NCBI GenBank assembly: GCA_003508835.1
Contig: PUFA01000164.1
Location: 1,860,001-1,924,000, forward strand
Origin: Eonycteris spelaea
Lineage: Eukaryota; Chordata; Mammalia; Chiroptera; Pteropodidae
DNA length: 64,000 bases
Direction: 5' to 3'
How positions within the stretch are numbered: position 1 is the stretch's first letter; each line of letters opens with the position of its first letter. A program made the position numbers and the translations under genes. The notes below the pieces were generated by a model. The model saw only the letters and a program-made list of their open reading frames with translations, was not told the DNA's origin and did not search any database. Positions 11,601 to 24,705 of this stretch are shown here, one piece after another.

Positions 11601-14379
11601 CAAGTTGCAAAAATGGAGACAGCATATATAGAAAATTTGTTTCTTGCAACATTGGCTCAGAAGAGGAAGGGAAAGCTACTGAAGTATCTAGAAAAAAAAT
11701 GAGAAAAACAGTTATCATGATGAGGTGTGTTTTTCTCCAATGGTAAAGATTTGAATATACCTTAAATCCAATAGGAAGAATTCAGGAGACAGGTAGAGGC
11801 TAACTATTAAAAGGCAAAAGGACATGGAAAGACATATTCAGTAATGTTAGATTTTTGAATAAGAAGGAGTAAATTTGATTTACAGTGCATTCAGGGGCTT
11901 TTTCTCTCTTATAACAGGAAGGAAGGAAGACAGCATGTTTACAGATATATTTGTATGATTGCATTGGAAAGTTCCTGGGTTCTTGTACATCTTTTATATA
12001 TCAGGGCTTGAGGTTTTGATGGAAGAAAGCAAGGCATGAGATTTAAGGAGACTGTAGAATTCTTGAGTGTGCGTGTATGCACACATGTGCCAATTACAGA
12101 GATGAAGTAACGGCAAAGGATAGAATGGAATTACCAATTTAATTCCATTTGAAAAGATCGGTCTTGAATTTATAATTGAACTTACCTTATCTGACTTTTC
12201 TTCAACAGTGCTCGACTGCTGGTTACCAGCATGGGAAAACTGAATAACTGGGTTAGTCAACAATGAATGTTTGACATATTTAGTGTGATGAAAATATAAC
12301 AGATAAAGGAGATTTGTGATATCATGGGAAGTGCTAGTCAGATGGTAAACTGTGTTTAGGCAGATATGATGACTCTCTCTTGCTGGGTGTTGGTCCTGGA
12401 AAGTCCCTTTGATCCAGTATGGTTAAAATGCAGATATCTAAGAGATCCATCAAGAGTCTGACACTTCCTCCATTCTTTTCACATCTCCCTTTCCTCCACA
12501 TAGGATACATGATACCTTTGTTTTTTAACTACTACAATGAATTCAAGAAAATCAGATAAAACGTAGAAAGAGTTCTATGTCTGTTTTATGAATGAATGAA
12601 TGGACAAATAAATAAATGACTGAATGAAAATCCATTTCACTTGATTTGCAGTTTTTGGCTTTCTATGCCTAGATTTGAGTGCTAAGTACCACAAAACATA
12701 ACTGTAACAGAAACGAGAAGATTTAAATGGGCAACAAAAGATTTCTGCATTATAGCTCTAAGGGAAATGTACATGCACATATTCCTAATCTATTTCATTA
12801 TACTGTATTTAGAATTGTCATTGAGATTTTTCACCTGTCTATATCTAGTATACCCTGATGAAACTGTATTTGGCGGTTGTATTTTCTATGCTTTATTCAA
12901 CATAATTATATTCAGATAGTTTAAATCCAGTATTGTTTTTTTCCTGCCTCATAATTAAAGTCAGGATTCTAATCCTAATCTTGATCGTGATTAGGGGTTC
13001 AGCCTGCAGACCTTTGTCAAGTTGCATTTACGTGCCAGTTCCATTCTTTCCTTTGGGAGTCACCTATTCCCTGGCATTTCCTTCAGCTGTGGAATTTCCT
13101 TTGCAATGAGTCTGTGGTGTAACTTTGCTGCATACGTTTCTTTACGTTGTCCTAGTAACTAACACAAAAGAAAAACATCTTGAATGCAGACTCTAATTGC
13201 CATTCAACCTCTTTTTTTTATTTTTAGATGTTTACACTCAAATAAAACAAATTTTTTTGAGCTGCCTGAATTTTGTGACTCATTGTTTTTTAGAATTCCA
13301 AAAGATTAGAACATTTGTACAAAAGTACAACTGAAACAAAGAAGTATATCAACCAAAATTTCATATTTCAAAAATGTCTACACAGGGCTTTATAAATACC
13401 CATGGGTATAAGAACTTGACAGAATAGTAATATTTTTTTCTTTAGTAACAGGAGTCCTGTTAGCCATTTCAAAACCAGTCATTAGAATTTACATCTTTTA
13501 AGTGCCAAAGTCAATGCAGAATTTAACCCCCACTCCCAGATATTCTAGATCATGTAAATGATTTTGAGAACCAAAATCAGAAAACAATGTTTTCTGTTTG
13601 TTCATAGGAAGAGGGAGACCAAAGAGATCAGAGGTGCAGAATGAGGGGTAGGAATATATAAAGCAGTTATTATTTGTAAAGTAAGCTCTCCCGTATCATG
13701 CTAGTGTCTGGTCTCTTCGGATTTCAGGTTTCTTTGATGGTCTCTCAGGACCTCATTTGCATTAACACTCTATATGATGTGATTGATGATCATCACTCTA
13801 GAAGGTGTAAAGCACTATGAAATCATTGTCTACTCAATATTCTGTATTACTTTTAAGAGGCTGTGCTATTTTAATTAACACAATTTAAACTCTGACATTG
13901 GCATACCTAAAGTTACTCTCCTACTTTAATGATATACTCACAAGAGGAACCAAAGTCTAAGTCAGGAAAATTGCAGGGATGCGAGAGAATAAAAAACGTG
14001 AGAGTCAGAGGAAGTGGGAAAGAATGGAATGCAGAAAAACACAGAGAAGAAATGGAAAGACTATGTGCAGAAAAATATGGGAAATAATAATTACTGGCAT
14101 TTAATGCAGTAAATAGATGAATGAAAAACATTCCCACATGACTAATTAGTCTCTGGTTGTGATGAACATTTACTGAAATCACTTATCTTTCCTCAAGGCT
14201 ATTCTTACCTTAACTTCTATAGTGTTGGTCTAAGAAATGTTTAAGTGCTGCAGTATCATCGGTTATCCCTAAATATTTTTGTGGAATTAGTAATTACAGG
14301 AATTGACCAGACAACTACATGTTTTGCTGTCTGAGTATGAGCCGAATAACAGATGCTCCGTCACCTCTCACCAACAACC
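11601..14379. other. Long unassigned stretch
   Basis: Nothing firmly recognised over about 2.8 kb. A run of gaatgaat/aaataaat words at 12,576-12,625 could be a decayed L2 3' end. A small hairpin-like GTGTGC…GCACAC lies near 12,067. The 89-codon minus frames at 11,994-12,263 and 13,913-14,182 show no domain. The DNA could hold regulatory sequence, but nothing in it says so. Confidence 0.4.
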
Positions 14380-14850
14380 TTGAAAGGTTGGGGAGGACAG
14401 TTTTCCTTGTCCCCTTCTGGGTTCTTTGGCTGGTCTAATAAATTAATATAAAACAAATTAACAGGAGAAAAACAAATTTAATTTTGTATATACAGAACCC
14501 CAAAGATATGATTCTCCCAGACAGTCAGGCAACTGAGGCTTATATGCCTCCTAAGCTAAGGAGAAGTGGGTGGAGGTTTGACACTTGAAAGGGAAGGAAG
14601 ACAATTCACAGAGAGATGAGAAGAGCAAAGTTTTGGTGAACAGATGTTTGCCCTACCGTGCAGAGAAGTCTTTCTGATAGAAAAAGAAGTTATTTTGGTA
14701 TTAGCTTTCCTTTCCAGTACAGGTTCCCCATCTAATTTATTCTTAAGCAGTTAAGAGGGAAATAAAAAGAAAAACATCCTAAGTCTTCTCTTTCTTAAAA
14801 ATAATCAGCTCAAAATAATCCTCATGCCAAAGGAACACATTTTAGAGTGC
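14380..14850. mobile_element. Probable old interspersed repeat
   Basis: Blocks such as 'aacaggagaaaaacaaattt' (14,461), 'ctgaggcttatatgcctcct' (14,532) and 'gaacagatgtttgccctacc' (14,638) recall an old dispersed mammalian repeat. I cannot name the family or be sure of its orientation. Confidence 0.4.
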
Positions 14851-17800
14851 CAAATTTACTCCCTTACAGAATAAATCAAATGATTGGTAACTGATCATAA
14901 TGTACATTTGTTATTTATGTAGTGATCTGTAGACTGAAGAGCTGGGAGCAAAGTCTATAATTTACATAATTACAGTAATATGTGGTAACTGAAATTTGAA
15001 TTGTGTTGTTGGGGGACCAGGTGTGATTTAACCAAATGGTGTTAACTGAAACATGCATATTGTACTATGTGAGGTGAACACCACTGTATTTTAAATGTTA
15101 CTTACTCTTTCTAAAATGACATAACTTCGCTAAGTGTTGAAGCTTATTTTCCCAATAATATCTTTAAAACAAGTACGATTTGGCTTTTTCCCAAGATAAA
15201 ATACCCGGAATGACAAATAGTTTGCTAAGCAATGTAAAGTGAATTCCTGAAGGACAGTAACTGTAAAGTACTCAGCAAATCTCTCCAGAATCTAATTGTG
15301 TGTGAGAGATGTTTAGTATGAATGAATAAATGGATGAGTGAACAAATGAACAAATGAATGAATGAAAGGGAGAAAAATACTTCCTTTCAATACGTATGGT
15401 GTATCCAATAAAAATAAGTTTCATTTACCAAAAGTAAAAAATGTAATCTTCCTTTTACATTAAAATATGGACCTATAAAATCTATAATCACATTCATGTC
15501 ATAAAACTTAAAAGATTTGATAGAATAACAATAGATATAGTGAAACTAAAATTTCTTTTCTTTGAATGTTCCCAAGGAAAAACCAGAAAATATGTACATA
15601 TGTTTTCTTTATTCCGTGGAATATTGGCAGAACAACTATTCTTCCCATATTGTTTCTTTTCTGAGGAGTTTTCTAGGAAATAAATGCACCCCTAGGTCTG
15701 AGAAAAGCCATTTGTATCTATGACCCCATTTGTGCTTCCTGCAAATTCAGTAAAGCTTTTATAATTCTCCTCTCTAATCAATTGTATAAATCAATAGTGA
15801 TCTGGATGTGTTTATTCGAATGCTATAGCATTTCTGGTTTAGTGATTAATATGCATTTCTTGTTTCTCTAAAAATAAAAAAGCATTATTGTGATCTTATT
15901 GTCCTTATAAATCCAACTTTGAAAATTGTAGATGACAATATTTAACCAACAAAATCAGACAAATGAAAAGTAATGAAACATAAATCTAGAAAACTACACT
16001 ATGGTGGATAGAATCTTTCTTCTAAGGAGGATGTGAATTATACTTGAAATTTTTGTACATTAGACAGGTGTGTGGAGATAGCATTTCACATTAAATAAGA
16101 AGCAGTCTGATTAATTCTGCACCAGTGAGGTAAACTCTGTCTCCATCATTTATAGATAATTAGCATGCAGACATACTTTTGAAAGTCAGTGTTGTTTCCT
16201 CGTCACTATGTCAGTTGATGTCTTATACATTGTAACTTCTTCGAAGTAACATTTTGAAGCATATGTCTAAATAATCAGAAAAATGTCAAAAATATTATTT
16301 TAAATCAAATATCTAATATTACTGAAATAAAAGGAATAAATCTCTGTTTAGACTAGAAGATAGAAACTTATCTTTAAAAACCTTATATTTACCTATCTTC
16401 ACTTTTTAAATTTATCAATCTGAACTTGTTAGATAAGAAAACTAGTGAAAATGGATTCAGGGGCCCCTTCTGGTTTTCTGTCATCTGGTTTCCTTCACAC
16501 TGGGAAAGGAAATCAAAACAAAACATAAAATAAACAAAAAACTTTATGCTTCCTCAAGCAGTTAAATACTTAAGGGAGTTAGAAAACAACTAAAACTGTA
16601 ATAATGAAATAAATGTTTTTAATTGAATTATTTATTAATTTTGTTTTCTGAATTAAACCCGACTAAATCTCAACATTACAAATGGGGAAAATGTTTTTAT
16701 ATTCACAGACTGTTTTAAAGACAAATTCTTAATTTCTATTAAATTGAGAATTTCCCATTTATGGCTGAAATTTTAGTAGTTCTGAATTCCCTTGCTTGAA
16801 TTAAATTGTGGATAAATCTCTTGAGGTTGAAGTGCTGGAGAGAAGGGAGGTAAAAGCACTGGTTGAAATGGTATCAGCTAAAGCAAGTTTCTGACCACCA
16901 CGTGTCCAATATCCAAGGTGAACATATGCTTTGTATTTCCATTGGGAAACTTTTGAAAGTCGAAGGAAATGATATTATAATTACTTTTGGAAAACAATAA
17001 TTACAACACTTTCTGGCAAACCTGAATGTAAGGCCCCTTCTTTAGACCGTGAGCTCTCATGGATTATGGGCAGGGAGTGTGCTTTCATTCATCTTTGATT
17101 TATATGTCTTTGAATTCTTGACTCCTAGCATCTTTCAAGAATTTAGTGCATTTTTTTTTAAAGGTGAAATATAAAGAAAATAGGAATAAATCATGGCAGA
17201 GCAAAGAGAAAGGAAGGAGGGAAAAAAGTAAAAAAGGGAAAAAAATCAGTAGAAAAACTCATGTACCACTGACTCAATAGATGAGATCTAGGATATTTGT
17301 ATTTGAAGAAGGAAAGAAAATTTAAAGAAATTTGTATTTTTAAATAACCCCAGTTTTCATTAAGAAAAATACTGATATATTTTATACATGGGTGTAATGG
17401 GATACAGTGAACAGATAAAAACTACTGATCCCAGAATATGTAATTTGCTGGTGCACTGTACTATCAGTCAGTCTGTTTGTTGTTCACCTTCATCCTAATT
17501 CTACCATCATCAAAAATTCTTTATGATCAAACTATGGTTTTGCAAAATTAGGCACATAATCATGTGGTGATGCTCATCCTGGAGTACCTTATAAACTGCT
17601 TTTCCTAAAAGTTTAATGTAAATCAAAATTATCTTTGTTTTATTTTCTTACAAAATGTTTCAAAACTCATGCAAGTACTCTTATATATCACACAGATGGA
17701 AAGTAAAAGGTTCATTTCAAAGAAAACCTAAAAATAGATGTTGAATATAAAGTCTTGTGAGATAGCCCTGGTAAATACAGATACTTTCTCTACTGAGTTA

Positions 17801-18509
17801 CTTTTTCTATTCAGTCATGGATATATTTAGTTATTGCAGCCAAGTGTGTTTCATTCATTAATATTTCATTTTCAGTTACAGTGACACTCAAATTTCACCA
17901 CAGGCTTTTAAAATTATAGACAGTTGTGAAATTGCATCTTACTCCAAAAAGGATCAAATAGTTCCCCCATTAAGTGAAACTCCTTAAGTGTCATTTCCAT
18001 AGCTGGCAAACCCTATAATTCTCATTGCATATCCAGCGGTCTTCCTCCATTTATCAAGAGCAAATCATTAGCTGGGAAGTGGAGTGAGACCTCATTATTA
18101 CTCACATTAAACTATTTTCACAAAATGTGTTAGAATAAATTTGCTAGTCTACCCTGAAGCATTATCAAAGAATTGGTACCAAACTACATTTGTCAAGGTA
18201 AATGAACAAAGTATTTTGTGATATGGTCTTCTTCATTTTTAATCATGTTTGCTGGCTTGTTCACTAATTCATAAACTCGGTAATTGGCAGTAAGTTTCTC
18301 TTATTTGTGTAAATTAAGCCCGGCCTTCTATAACTTTAATATACCAACAAGTCTACAGTTTTGTGACTATTTGCAATATTTAAAGTATAAATATAAATAA
18401 TTATTAGTTATTAATTAGCCTTTTGTTATCTTTGATATGCCATAATGCATCAGCAGAGAAAATGTTTATTGTATGGCTTAAAGCTGTAGTAGAGTTTGCA
18501 AGGGAAAAA
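14851..18509. other. Long unassigned stretch with small L2-like pieces
   Basis: Two weak L2-like pieces: a TGAATGAA-type end at 15,318-15,366, and 17,035-17,150 with 'gaccgtgagctctcatgg' and 'gactcctagcatctttc' in L2 order. A purine-rich tract at 17,195-17,250 follows. The rest is AT-rich with no frame or element that I can support. Confidence 0.4.
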
Positions 18510-19230
18510 AAAGTATTTCAAAAACCAAATTACAATATTCCAAAACCGATGATATAAAATTAGAATTTTTCAAAATTAAATAATTGAAAATACTAACAAG
18601 AACATGAGAAAAGTATGAACGCTAAAGTGGCTAAATTTGTTAACATGGAAAGAATTCTTATAAATCAATAAGATAAGGACTAAAGCTCAATATAAATGGG
18701 CAAAGAAAAACAAAGGACTTGAAAAGATGTTGAATCTCATTATAATTAAATAATGTAAAATAAAATAACAATGAGGTACTATTGTTCGCCTAAGCAAACT
18801 CTTTAAATATACTCGATATTTGATGAGAAAAAAGAAACAAGCCACTGAATGTTGTTAAAAGAAGTATAAACTCATACACGTTTTTTTTAGAAATATTTCA
18901 GAAAATACCTAAATCTGCTTTCTCATTAACTAATAAAGTTTACTTCAGGGCAGATGGAGATGCAAAAATACATATATATCTGCTGTGAAGAAATATGCAT
19001 AAACAAATGTGCAAAGCTATAGGAAAATGTTACAGACTCTATGCTATTACTGAAAATACCTAGGAATAATAAGTGTTCATTGGTAGCAAATTTGTTCAAT
19101 AAAATATGGTAGTTTTATTAAGTAGAGTAAGATAAAGCTTTTAAAATCAGATCGTTCTATGTATTTTTAAAGTTGCAAATATACACGTGTAATATAAAAA
19201 TCTGTTTACGATTCATGCATGTTTTCATGT
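18510..19230 (+). mobile_element. Old L1/HAL1-type LINE fragment
   Basis: Follows the 3' half of an old LINE in order: 'tataaatgggcaaagaaaaa' (18,691), 'aataacaatgaggtactatt' (18,763), 'aagtgttcattggtagcaaa' (19,071) and 'caataaaatatggtagtttt' (19,098). This wording fits the L1M5/HAL1 group rather than younger L1s. No frame survives. Confidence 0.6.
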
Positions 19231-20299
19231 GCGGAATGCCACTACATGTTCATAGTGGCACACAAAAAGAGTTAGATTCACATGGAATTTAACTGTATTT
19301 TTTAAAGGGAAAGGCAAGAGTGGAAAATTTTAGTTCTACTTTAAACACTTTGCTTCCTTATTACAGTTTAAACATAATACTTATTTGATGAAAATAAAAA
19401 GATAAAATTGATTTTTAGAAATTGTCATCTTTCTATCCATGATCAGTTCTTGGTCTCCTAATACCATTTATACTGAATGAAGAAAATACATTTTTAATCT
19501 GTGTTGTTCTAGTTCAAAGTTAAAAGAAACATAAAACTAAGCTATGATAACATGCACAGACAAAATATTTCTCAAAACTCAAAATTGAATCAATTATTAG
19601 CCACAGGGAGAGAAATGATACCAAGAACACTATCTAGCAAATAGGTATTCTTACAGCAATGTCCTTAATGCATAGAGAGTAATGGGTAAATCACATCCTC
19701 ATGACCTCAAACAATAAATGTAAAGCCACCACCAGATGATGAGGCTTATTATCGGGAAATGTAATTAGACCTAATTATGTCCCGTACTTATTTTCCCTGA
19801 TTTTTTATTCTCCTGGTTCTCATGCATATTGATTATATCACATACTCATGGGCTTACTGATTGTTGCCTTTTAATTGGCCTCGAGTGTTCCACTACTGTA
19901 TATTTCTCTTCCCAGCATCACTGTGGATCTTTTCTTTTCCAATGCCTTCCCCATATTCCTTACTGCAATTGACAAACAAGATATGTTTCTTTAATGAAAA
20001 CATGGTGAAGAAAGCTTTTCAGCGTGGACTATTAAATCACTTAATAAAATGGGAGAAATCCAACAGGGAAGGTGAGATCCTGCGTTTGTCAATTGGATAA
20101 TGCTAAAAGAAAATTAAGCAATAGCTTTATAGGTAAGGGTGAATGAAGTAATTTCAGTTCCATAAATTAAACTGAGAAGTGAGAATGGTCACACAAAAAA
20201 TAATTTTGAATAAATGTCATAGGTCTAGTTATGAAAAGGGGCAAAATAATGCTGTGTTCACACGCTTTATTTTTAAATACTAAATCCGGAGTTTTTTCA
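19231..20299. other. Unassigned stretch
   Basis: No element recognised. The 79-codon frame at 19,861-20,100 has no recognisable domain and no splice or transcript support. Confidence 0.4.
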
Positions 20300-20527
20300 T
20301 GATCACTATAATAAATATAATAATAAATGAAAATGTTTGAAATATTACAAGAATTACCAAAATGTGACACAGAGACATGAAGTGAGCAAATGCTGTTGGG
20401 AAAATGGCATGGGTGGACTTGCCCAATGCAGGATTGTCACAAATATTTAATTTGTAAAAAAAAAAAAAAAAGTATTATGTGAGAAGTAAATAAAGCAAAG
20501 CACAATAAAACAAAGCATGTTTGTATT
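20300..20527 (+). mobile_element. Tigger1-type DNA transposon, 3' end only
   Basis: The order 'aattaccaaaatgtgacaca', 'gagacatgaagtgagcaaat', 'gattgtcacaaatatttaat' plus an A run, then the terminal block 'ataaagcaaagcacaataaa', matches the 3' end and terminal inverted repeat of Tigger1, a pogo/Tc1-mariner element. It ends near a TA at 20,524-20,525, as expected for TA target preference. No matching 5' inverted repeat is present upstream, so this is a partial copy. The 63-67-codon minus frame here is not a gene. Confidence 0.8.
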
Positions 20528-20844
20528 TGATTTGTTAGGTTTAAATGTTCTATTTTTTCTCTCATCTATTCCCTAGGAGGCAATAGCTTGAAATATTCTG
20601 TTGCTTATTATTTTTTCTCTATTTTCTTTCTATTAAAAGGAAATAGTTGTATTATTTCTTCTTCTTCAAAGTACATGCTATTTACATAAGAATGTTTAAT
20701 CTTTATTCCTCCTTTGTCTCATTTTATTTCCAAATATAATTAATATTTTCAATGTTGAATACAATCAAAGTATTCTTTTAATATATTCAAGGTATAGCAT
20801 TGCTGAAGTTTCCAATCATCTTTGTTCGATACAGCTCATTCATC

Positions 20845-21075
20845 CTCTAGTGCAGTGCTATTCAATAGAACTTTCTGAAATTATGGAAATATTCTATATC
20901 CATGCTCTTCAATATAGTGAGCACTAGTGAATGTAGCACTAGTAAATGTACATTGAAATCAGGCTACTATGACTGAGACTGAATTTTTAATTTAATTTAA
21001 TTTTAATTAATTTAAATTTACATTTTTATAGCTACATGTAGCTAGTGGCTACTGTTGTACAGCATAGTTCTAATA
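20845..21075 (+). mobile_element. Small nonautonomous hAT element (MER-type)
   Basis: The body at 20,853-21,067 begins 'cagtgctattcaatagaact' and ends 'ctactgttgtacagcatag', terminal inverted repeats of a common mammalian hAT MITE whose middle contains the palindromic AT-rich block seen at 20,980-21,020. Flanking octamers CTCTAGTG and TTCTAATA agree at five of eight positions, consistent with a decayed 8-bp hAT target duplication. A 16-bp GTGAGCACTAGTGAAT-like unit is repeated at 20,920-20,950. Confidence 0.75.
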
Positions 21076-22830
21076 TATTCTACAGAAGGAGCTCAGATAA
21101 GTAACAATTCTTGTTTCCTTACATGTTTAATATTGTTTGTCTTTAATTTTTACTTAGCTGAATATAAACTCCTGAGATTACACTTGCTTTTTACTAAAAT
21201 CATTGACAAACCAGAAACAATAAGTGAAGGATTCAGCAAAAAAAGAAAAAAAAGTGTCATAATATATGACAGTGTGCTACTGTAAATTTAATTAAGTGGT
21301 ATCTGATACCAGCAGCTGCAGAGCTGTATGGAATATCTTTACTTGGGTAGATCAGTACAACCTCTGTCATTTGATGGGTGGCTGTGGAGTTAGCAAATGC
21401 AATCTCAACATCTACCCGTAAGAATCAAGTGCAGGTTTGAATTACATGGGAAGGACAGTGATATGTATTCACTACAATGATCCAGAGCTATAATGCCTCC
21501 TGATTTTTTTATGGTCCAGAAGGATCATCATCATTTTAACATTTCTTAGAACATAATTGGAAAGGGAAATAGAATTTTAGGAGAAACAAAGGAAATGTGG
21601 AATCTGGAAGAGAAAGTGAATAAATTGACTATGGGAATGAAAAAGGATTACTGAGCAGTGTTAAACTTGTGAAGACTTCTGATTACGATTTAATATGAGT
21701 CTTTAGAATCAGCATGGGGTTGTTTTTCCAGCCATAGTCACCTGCATGGGTCTAAGCAAAGAGGTAGGGTTAGGTTATGCAAATATAATGGAAAATGAAC
21801 TATATATAGGCTTTTGTACTCAATTATAGAGTTCAGCAACCAATTTACTATTGTCTTCTTATTGCTAGCCTCCTCTACTTTCTACTACAATAAAATAGAT
21901 ATAACTGAAATGATAAGAGATGACATTTCCTAGTGTCTGTGAGTTCCTTTTGCCCAGGAATGCTTTCTATGAAACTAGGGGATGTTTCATGGTCTTTTGT
22001 AGATTTGGGCTAAAGATAAATTATTTTGAGGCTAAGTGTTACCTGGAAGACAGCTTCATAATGTAAGAACTCCACCATGGTTTTTCATCTCTCATCATAT
22101 ACTTTCTTATTGTAAAGGTACCGTTTGTCTTTAAGCTATTGTAGCTCAATAAGATGAAAGAAAGCAGTTAATTTCATCCTCACTACATGTGGTTTTACAT
22201 TAATCAAAAAAATTAATTAAAACAACGCTTTGAGAATTCACCATGGCATTAGTAGAAACAAATGTTTGTTAATATAAAGTGGCATCATATACAATGTTCA
22301 GTCCTTCTTATAAATTGCTTGACTCCAGAGAAAAATCGTTTTCTTTAATAACCAGTGAGATAAGGCTCTAGAATAATTGTTAGAATTTTGCACCCATCTA
22401 AAATTATGATGAAATGTTATGTGTTACATCCAATAAATTTGACTTATTTAAAGTATATGTTCATAATAGTTTATATTTTTATGTTTATATAACATAGTAT
22501 ATGTATATATTAAATAAGTCTTAACCAGCACATAACATTTAAACAAAACATTTTTTTTTGATTTCTCACATTTCATCATGTTACTTATAATCATTTCAAT
22601 AAAGAAAATTTGAGTAAAAGTTTGTATGTAGACATTTTTGTTGTGAACGAGTTTAGGAAGTAAGGATTTTTGTTTTAGTAAGAAACAGTTCTAGAGATTT
22701 CAAAATATTTAACATGATCAAAGCAACAGAAAGTACATTTAACCTTTTTTATCTGCAAATTCCATATTAAGCAAGTAATCTCTTTCAGTCACATAGGGGA
22801 AACACATCACCACAACATTTAATAATACTG
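21076..22830. other. Unassigned stretch
   Basis: No element recognised. The plus frame 21,055-21,285 ends in poly-Lys and has no domain. Confidence 0.4.
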
Positions 22831-23632
22831 TATTTTTTTTTAATTGTGGTAAACATACACATAACAAAATTTACCATGTTAACCATTTTTTAAGTGTACA
22901 GTTCAGTGGCATTAAATATATCTACATCGTTTACAATCACCACCACCACCCATCTCCAGAACGTTTTTTCATTGTCCAAAACTGAAACTTTGCACCATTC
23001 GAAAAAATAACTCCTCATTTTTCCTCCTCCCTTCCCCCAGTACCTGGCAACTCCCAATCTGTTTTCTCTTTATGAATCTGACTACTCTAAGTACCTCATA
23101 TAAGTGGAATATTATAGTATTTATTCTTTTGTGACTGACTTATTTCACTTAACATGATGTCTTCAAGTTTCATTCATGTCATATCGTGTATGAAAATTTC
23201 CTTCCTTTTTAAGGTTGAATCATATTCCCCTATATGTATATATCACATTTTATTTATCCATTCATCTGCCGATGAGCACTTGGATTGCTCCCACCCTTTG
23301 ACTATTGTGCATACTGCTGCTATGAACATGGGTGTACAAATATCTGTTCAAGCCCCTATCTTAATTTTTTTAATTACAACCTCAGAAGTGGAATTGTTGG
23401 GTCATATGGTAATTCCACATTTAATTTTTTAAGAACTGCCATACTATTTTCTATGGCTACACTAATTCGCCTTCTCACCAGCAATGCATAGGATTCCCAT
23501 TTCTCCACATTCTCAGCAACATTTAATATTTTCTCTGTGTGTGTGCATGTGTGTTTAATAATAGCCAACCTAATGAATGTGAAGTAATATCTCACTGTGG
23601 TTTTGATTTGCATCTTTCCATGTGCATATTGG

Positions 23633-23672
<40 letters not shown>

Positions 23673-23855
23673 CTCTATATGTGAGAAATGTATACTCAAG
23701 TCTTTTGCCCATTTTTTATCAGATTTTTTTGAGTTTTTTACATATTCTGGATAGTAATTCCTTGTTAAATGTATAATTTGTAAATATTTTCTTACATTCT
23801 GAGGGTTGCCTTTTTACTTTGTTAATAGTGTCCTTTAATGAACAAAAGGTTCTTT
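22831..23855 (-). mobile_element. L1 3' portion, antisense
   Basis: Begins with a T run (minus-strand A-tail), then 'taattgtggtaaacatacac' and 'aagtgtacagttcagtggca', the reverse of an L1 3' UTR. It passes into ORF2 C-terminal DNA ('ggaattgttgggtcatatgg' at 23,391) and stops near 23,855. It is 5'-truncated and its ORF2 is broken. A (GT)18 tract sits inside it at 23,635-23,670. Frames of 68-112 codons here are readings of this dead LINE. Confidence 0.88.
23635..23670. repeat. (GT)18 microsatellite
   Basis: Eighteen uninterrupted GT units inside the antisense L1, in a region where related L1 copies also have short GT stretches ('gtgtgtgtgcatgtgtgt' lies 90 bp upstream). Likely length-variable. 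Confidence 0.97.
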
Positions 23856-24329
23856 AAAAAAGATAAAAATGTTTATGTAACTTTCCCTAAAGTACAAAAA
23901 ATAATTTAAAAGTCAAGCTTAAAGCTAGCTATAGCCCTGGTATTTCTCTGCACTATTAGAGTTAGAAAGTTATGTTAGATTAGGTGAGTTTAATAAAAAA
24001 TGGTACTATTTAAGTCTATGTTTTATCACTAATTGTTTTGTGAAGACAACAGCATCACTTAATTCTATCATTGAAATGACAATATTTGCAAATTAAATAT
24101 GTTTGGATTATATTGTTCGTTGTTTCTTTAAATGGAATTGTATTGAACTAAGGAGAGAAATAAATGACTTAAGAGTACAGTCGATAAAATACTTTGTGAC
24201 TTTTTACATCTGCGATATTAACTTTTTGCCTTTTCTCCAGTGTGGGCACCAATGATATTCAAAGTTCGCATCCAAAATGTCAAATAATGTTTATGGAACC
24301 TGAACTGTTTTCTAATTCCAGGACTTTTA
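23856..24329. other. Unassigned stretch
   Basis: Nothing recognised between the antisense L1 and the next L2 piece. Confidence 0.4.
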
Positions 24330-24705
24330 TACTTGATCTTCAGCCAGAAACACTGTTCTCCCATAGCCTTGCGTTTTCAGTTCTGACTCACCATTCAGAA
24401 CTCAGCTCCAACGTCATCTTTTAGAGCGGTTTCACTGATGTACCTGAATTTAAAAAAGCCCCACTCCACCCTTTATCAGTCTTTACCCCAATTAGACTCC
24501 AATGGCTTTAGTTTATAGCACTGAGCTTTAACTAACGCCTGAAATTACCTATTTATGTGTTTACTCAGGCACTGTTTCTTTTCCACAGTCCCACTAAATG
24601 TATGCTCCATGAAGTACCTTGTCTGTCTTCGTTTACCTGGATCCCCAGTGCCTAGAATAGTAGTTGGAATACAGTAGGTAATGAATAAAACATTTACAGA
24701 AGAAA
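24330..24705 (+). mobile_element. L2 3' region
   Basis: Ordered L2 blocks: 'cagaactcagctccaacgtc' (24,395), 'atgtatgctccatgaagtac' (24,598), 'ccccagtgcctagaatagta' (24,643), then an 'aatacagtaggtaatgaata' type ending. The 60-codon frame ending at 24,424 lies within it and is not supported as a gene. Confidence 0.65.

Noticed and set aside
23374..23754. Frames with HTHTHT or CVCVCV repeats
   Set aside because: Readings of the (GT)18 microsatellite inside a dead antisense L1.
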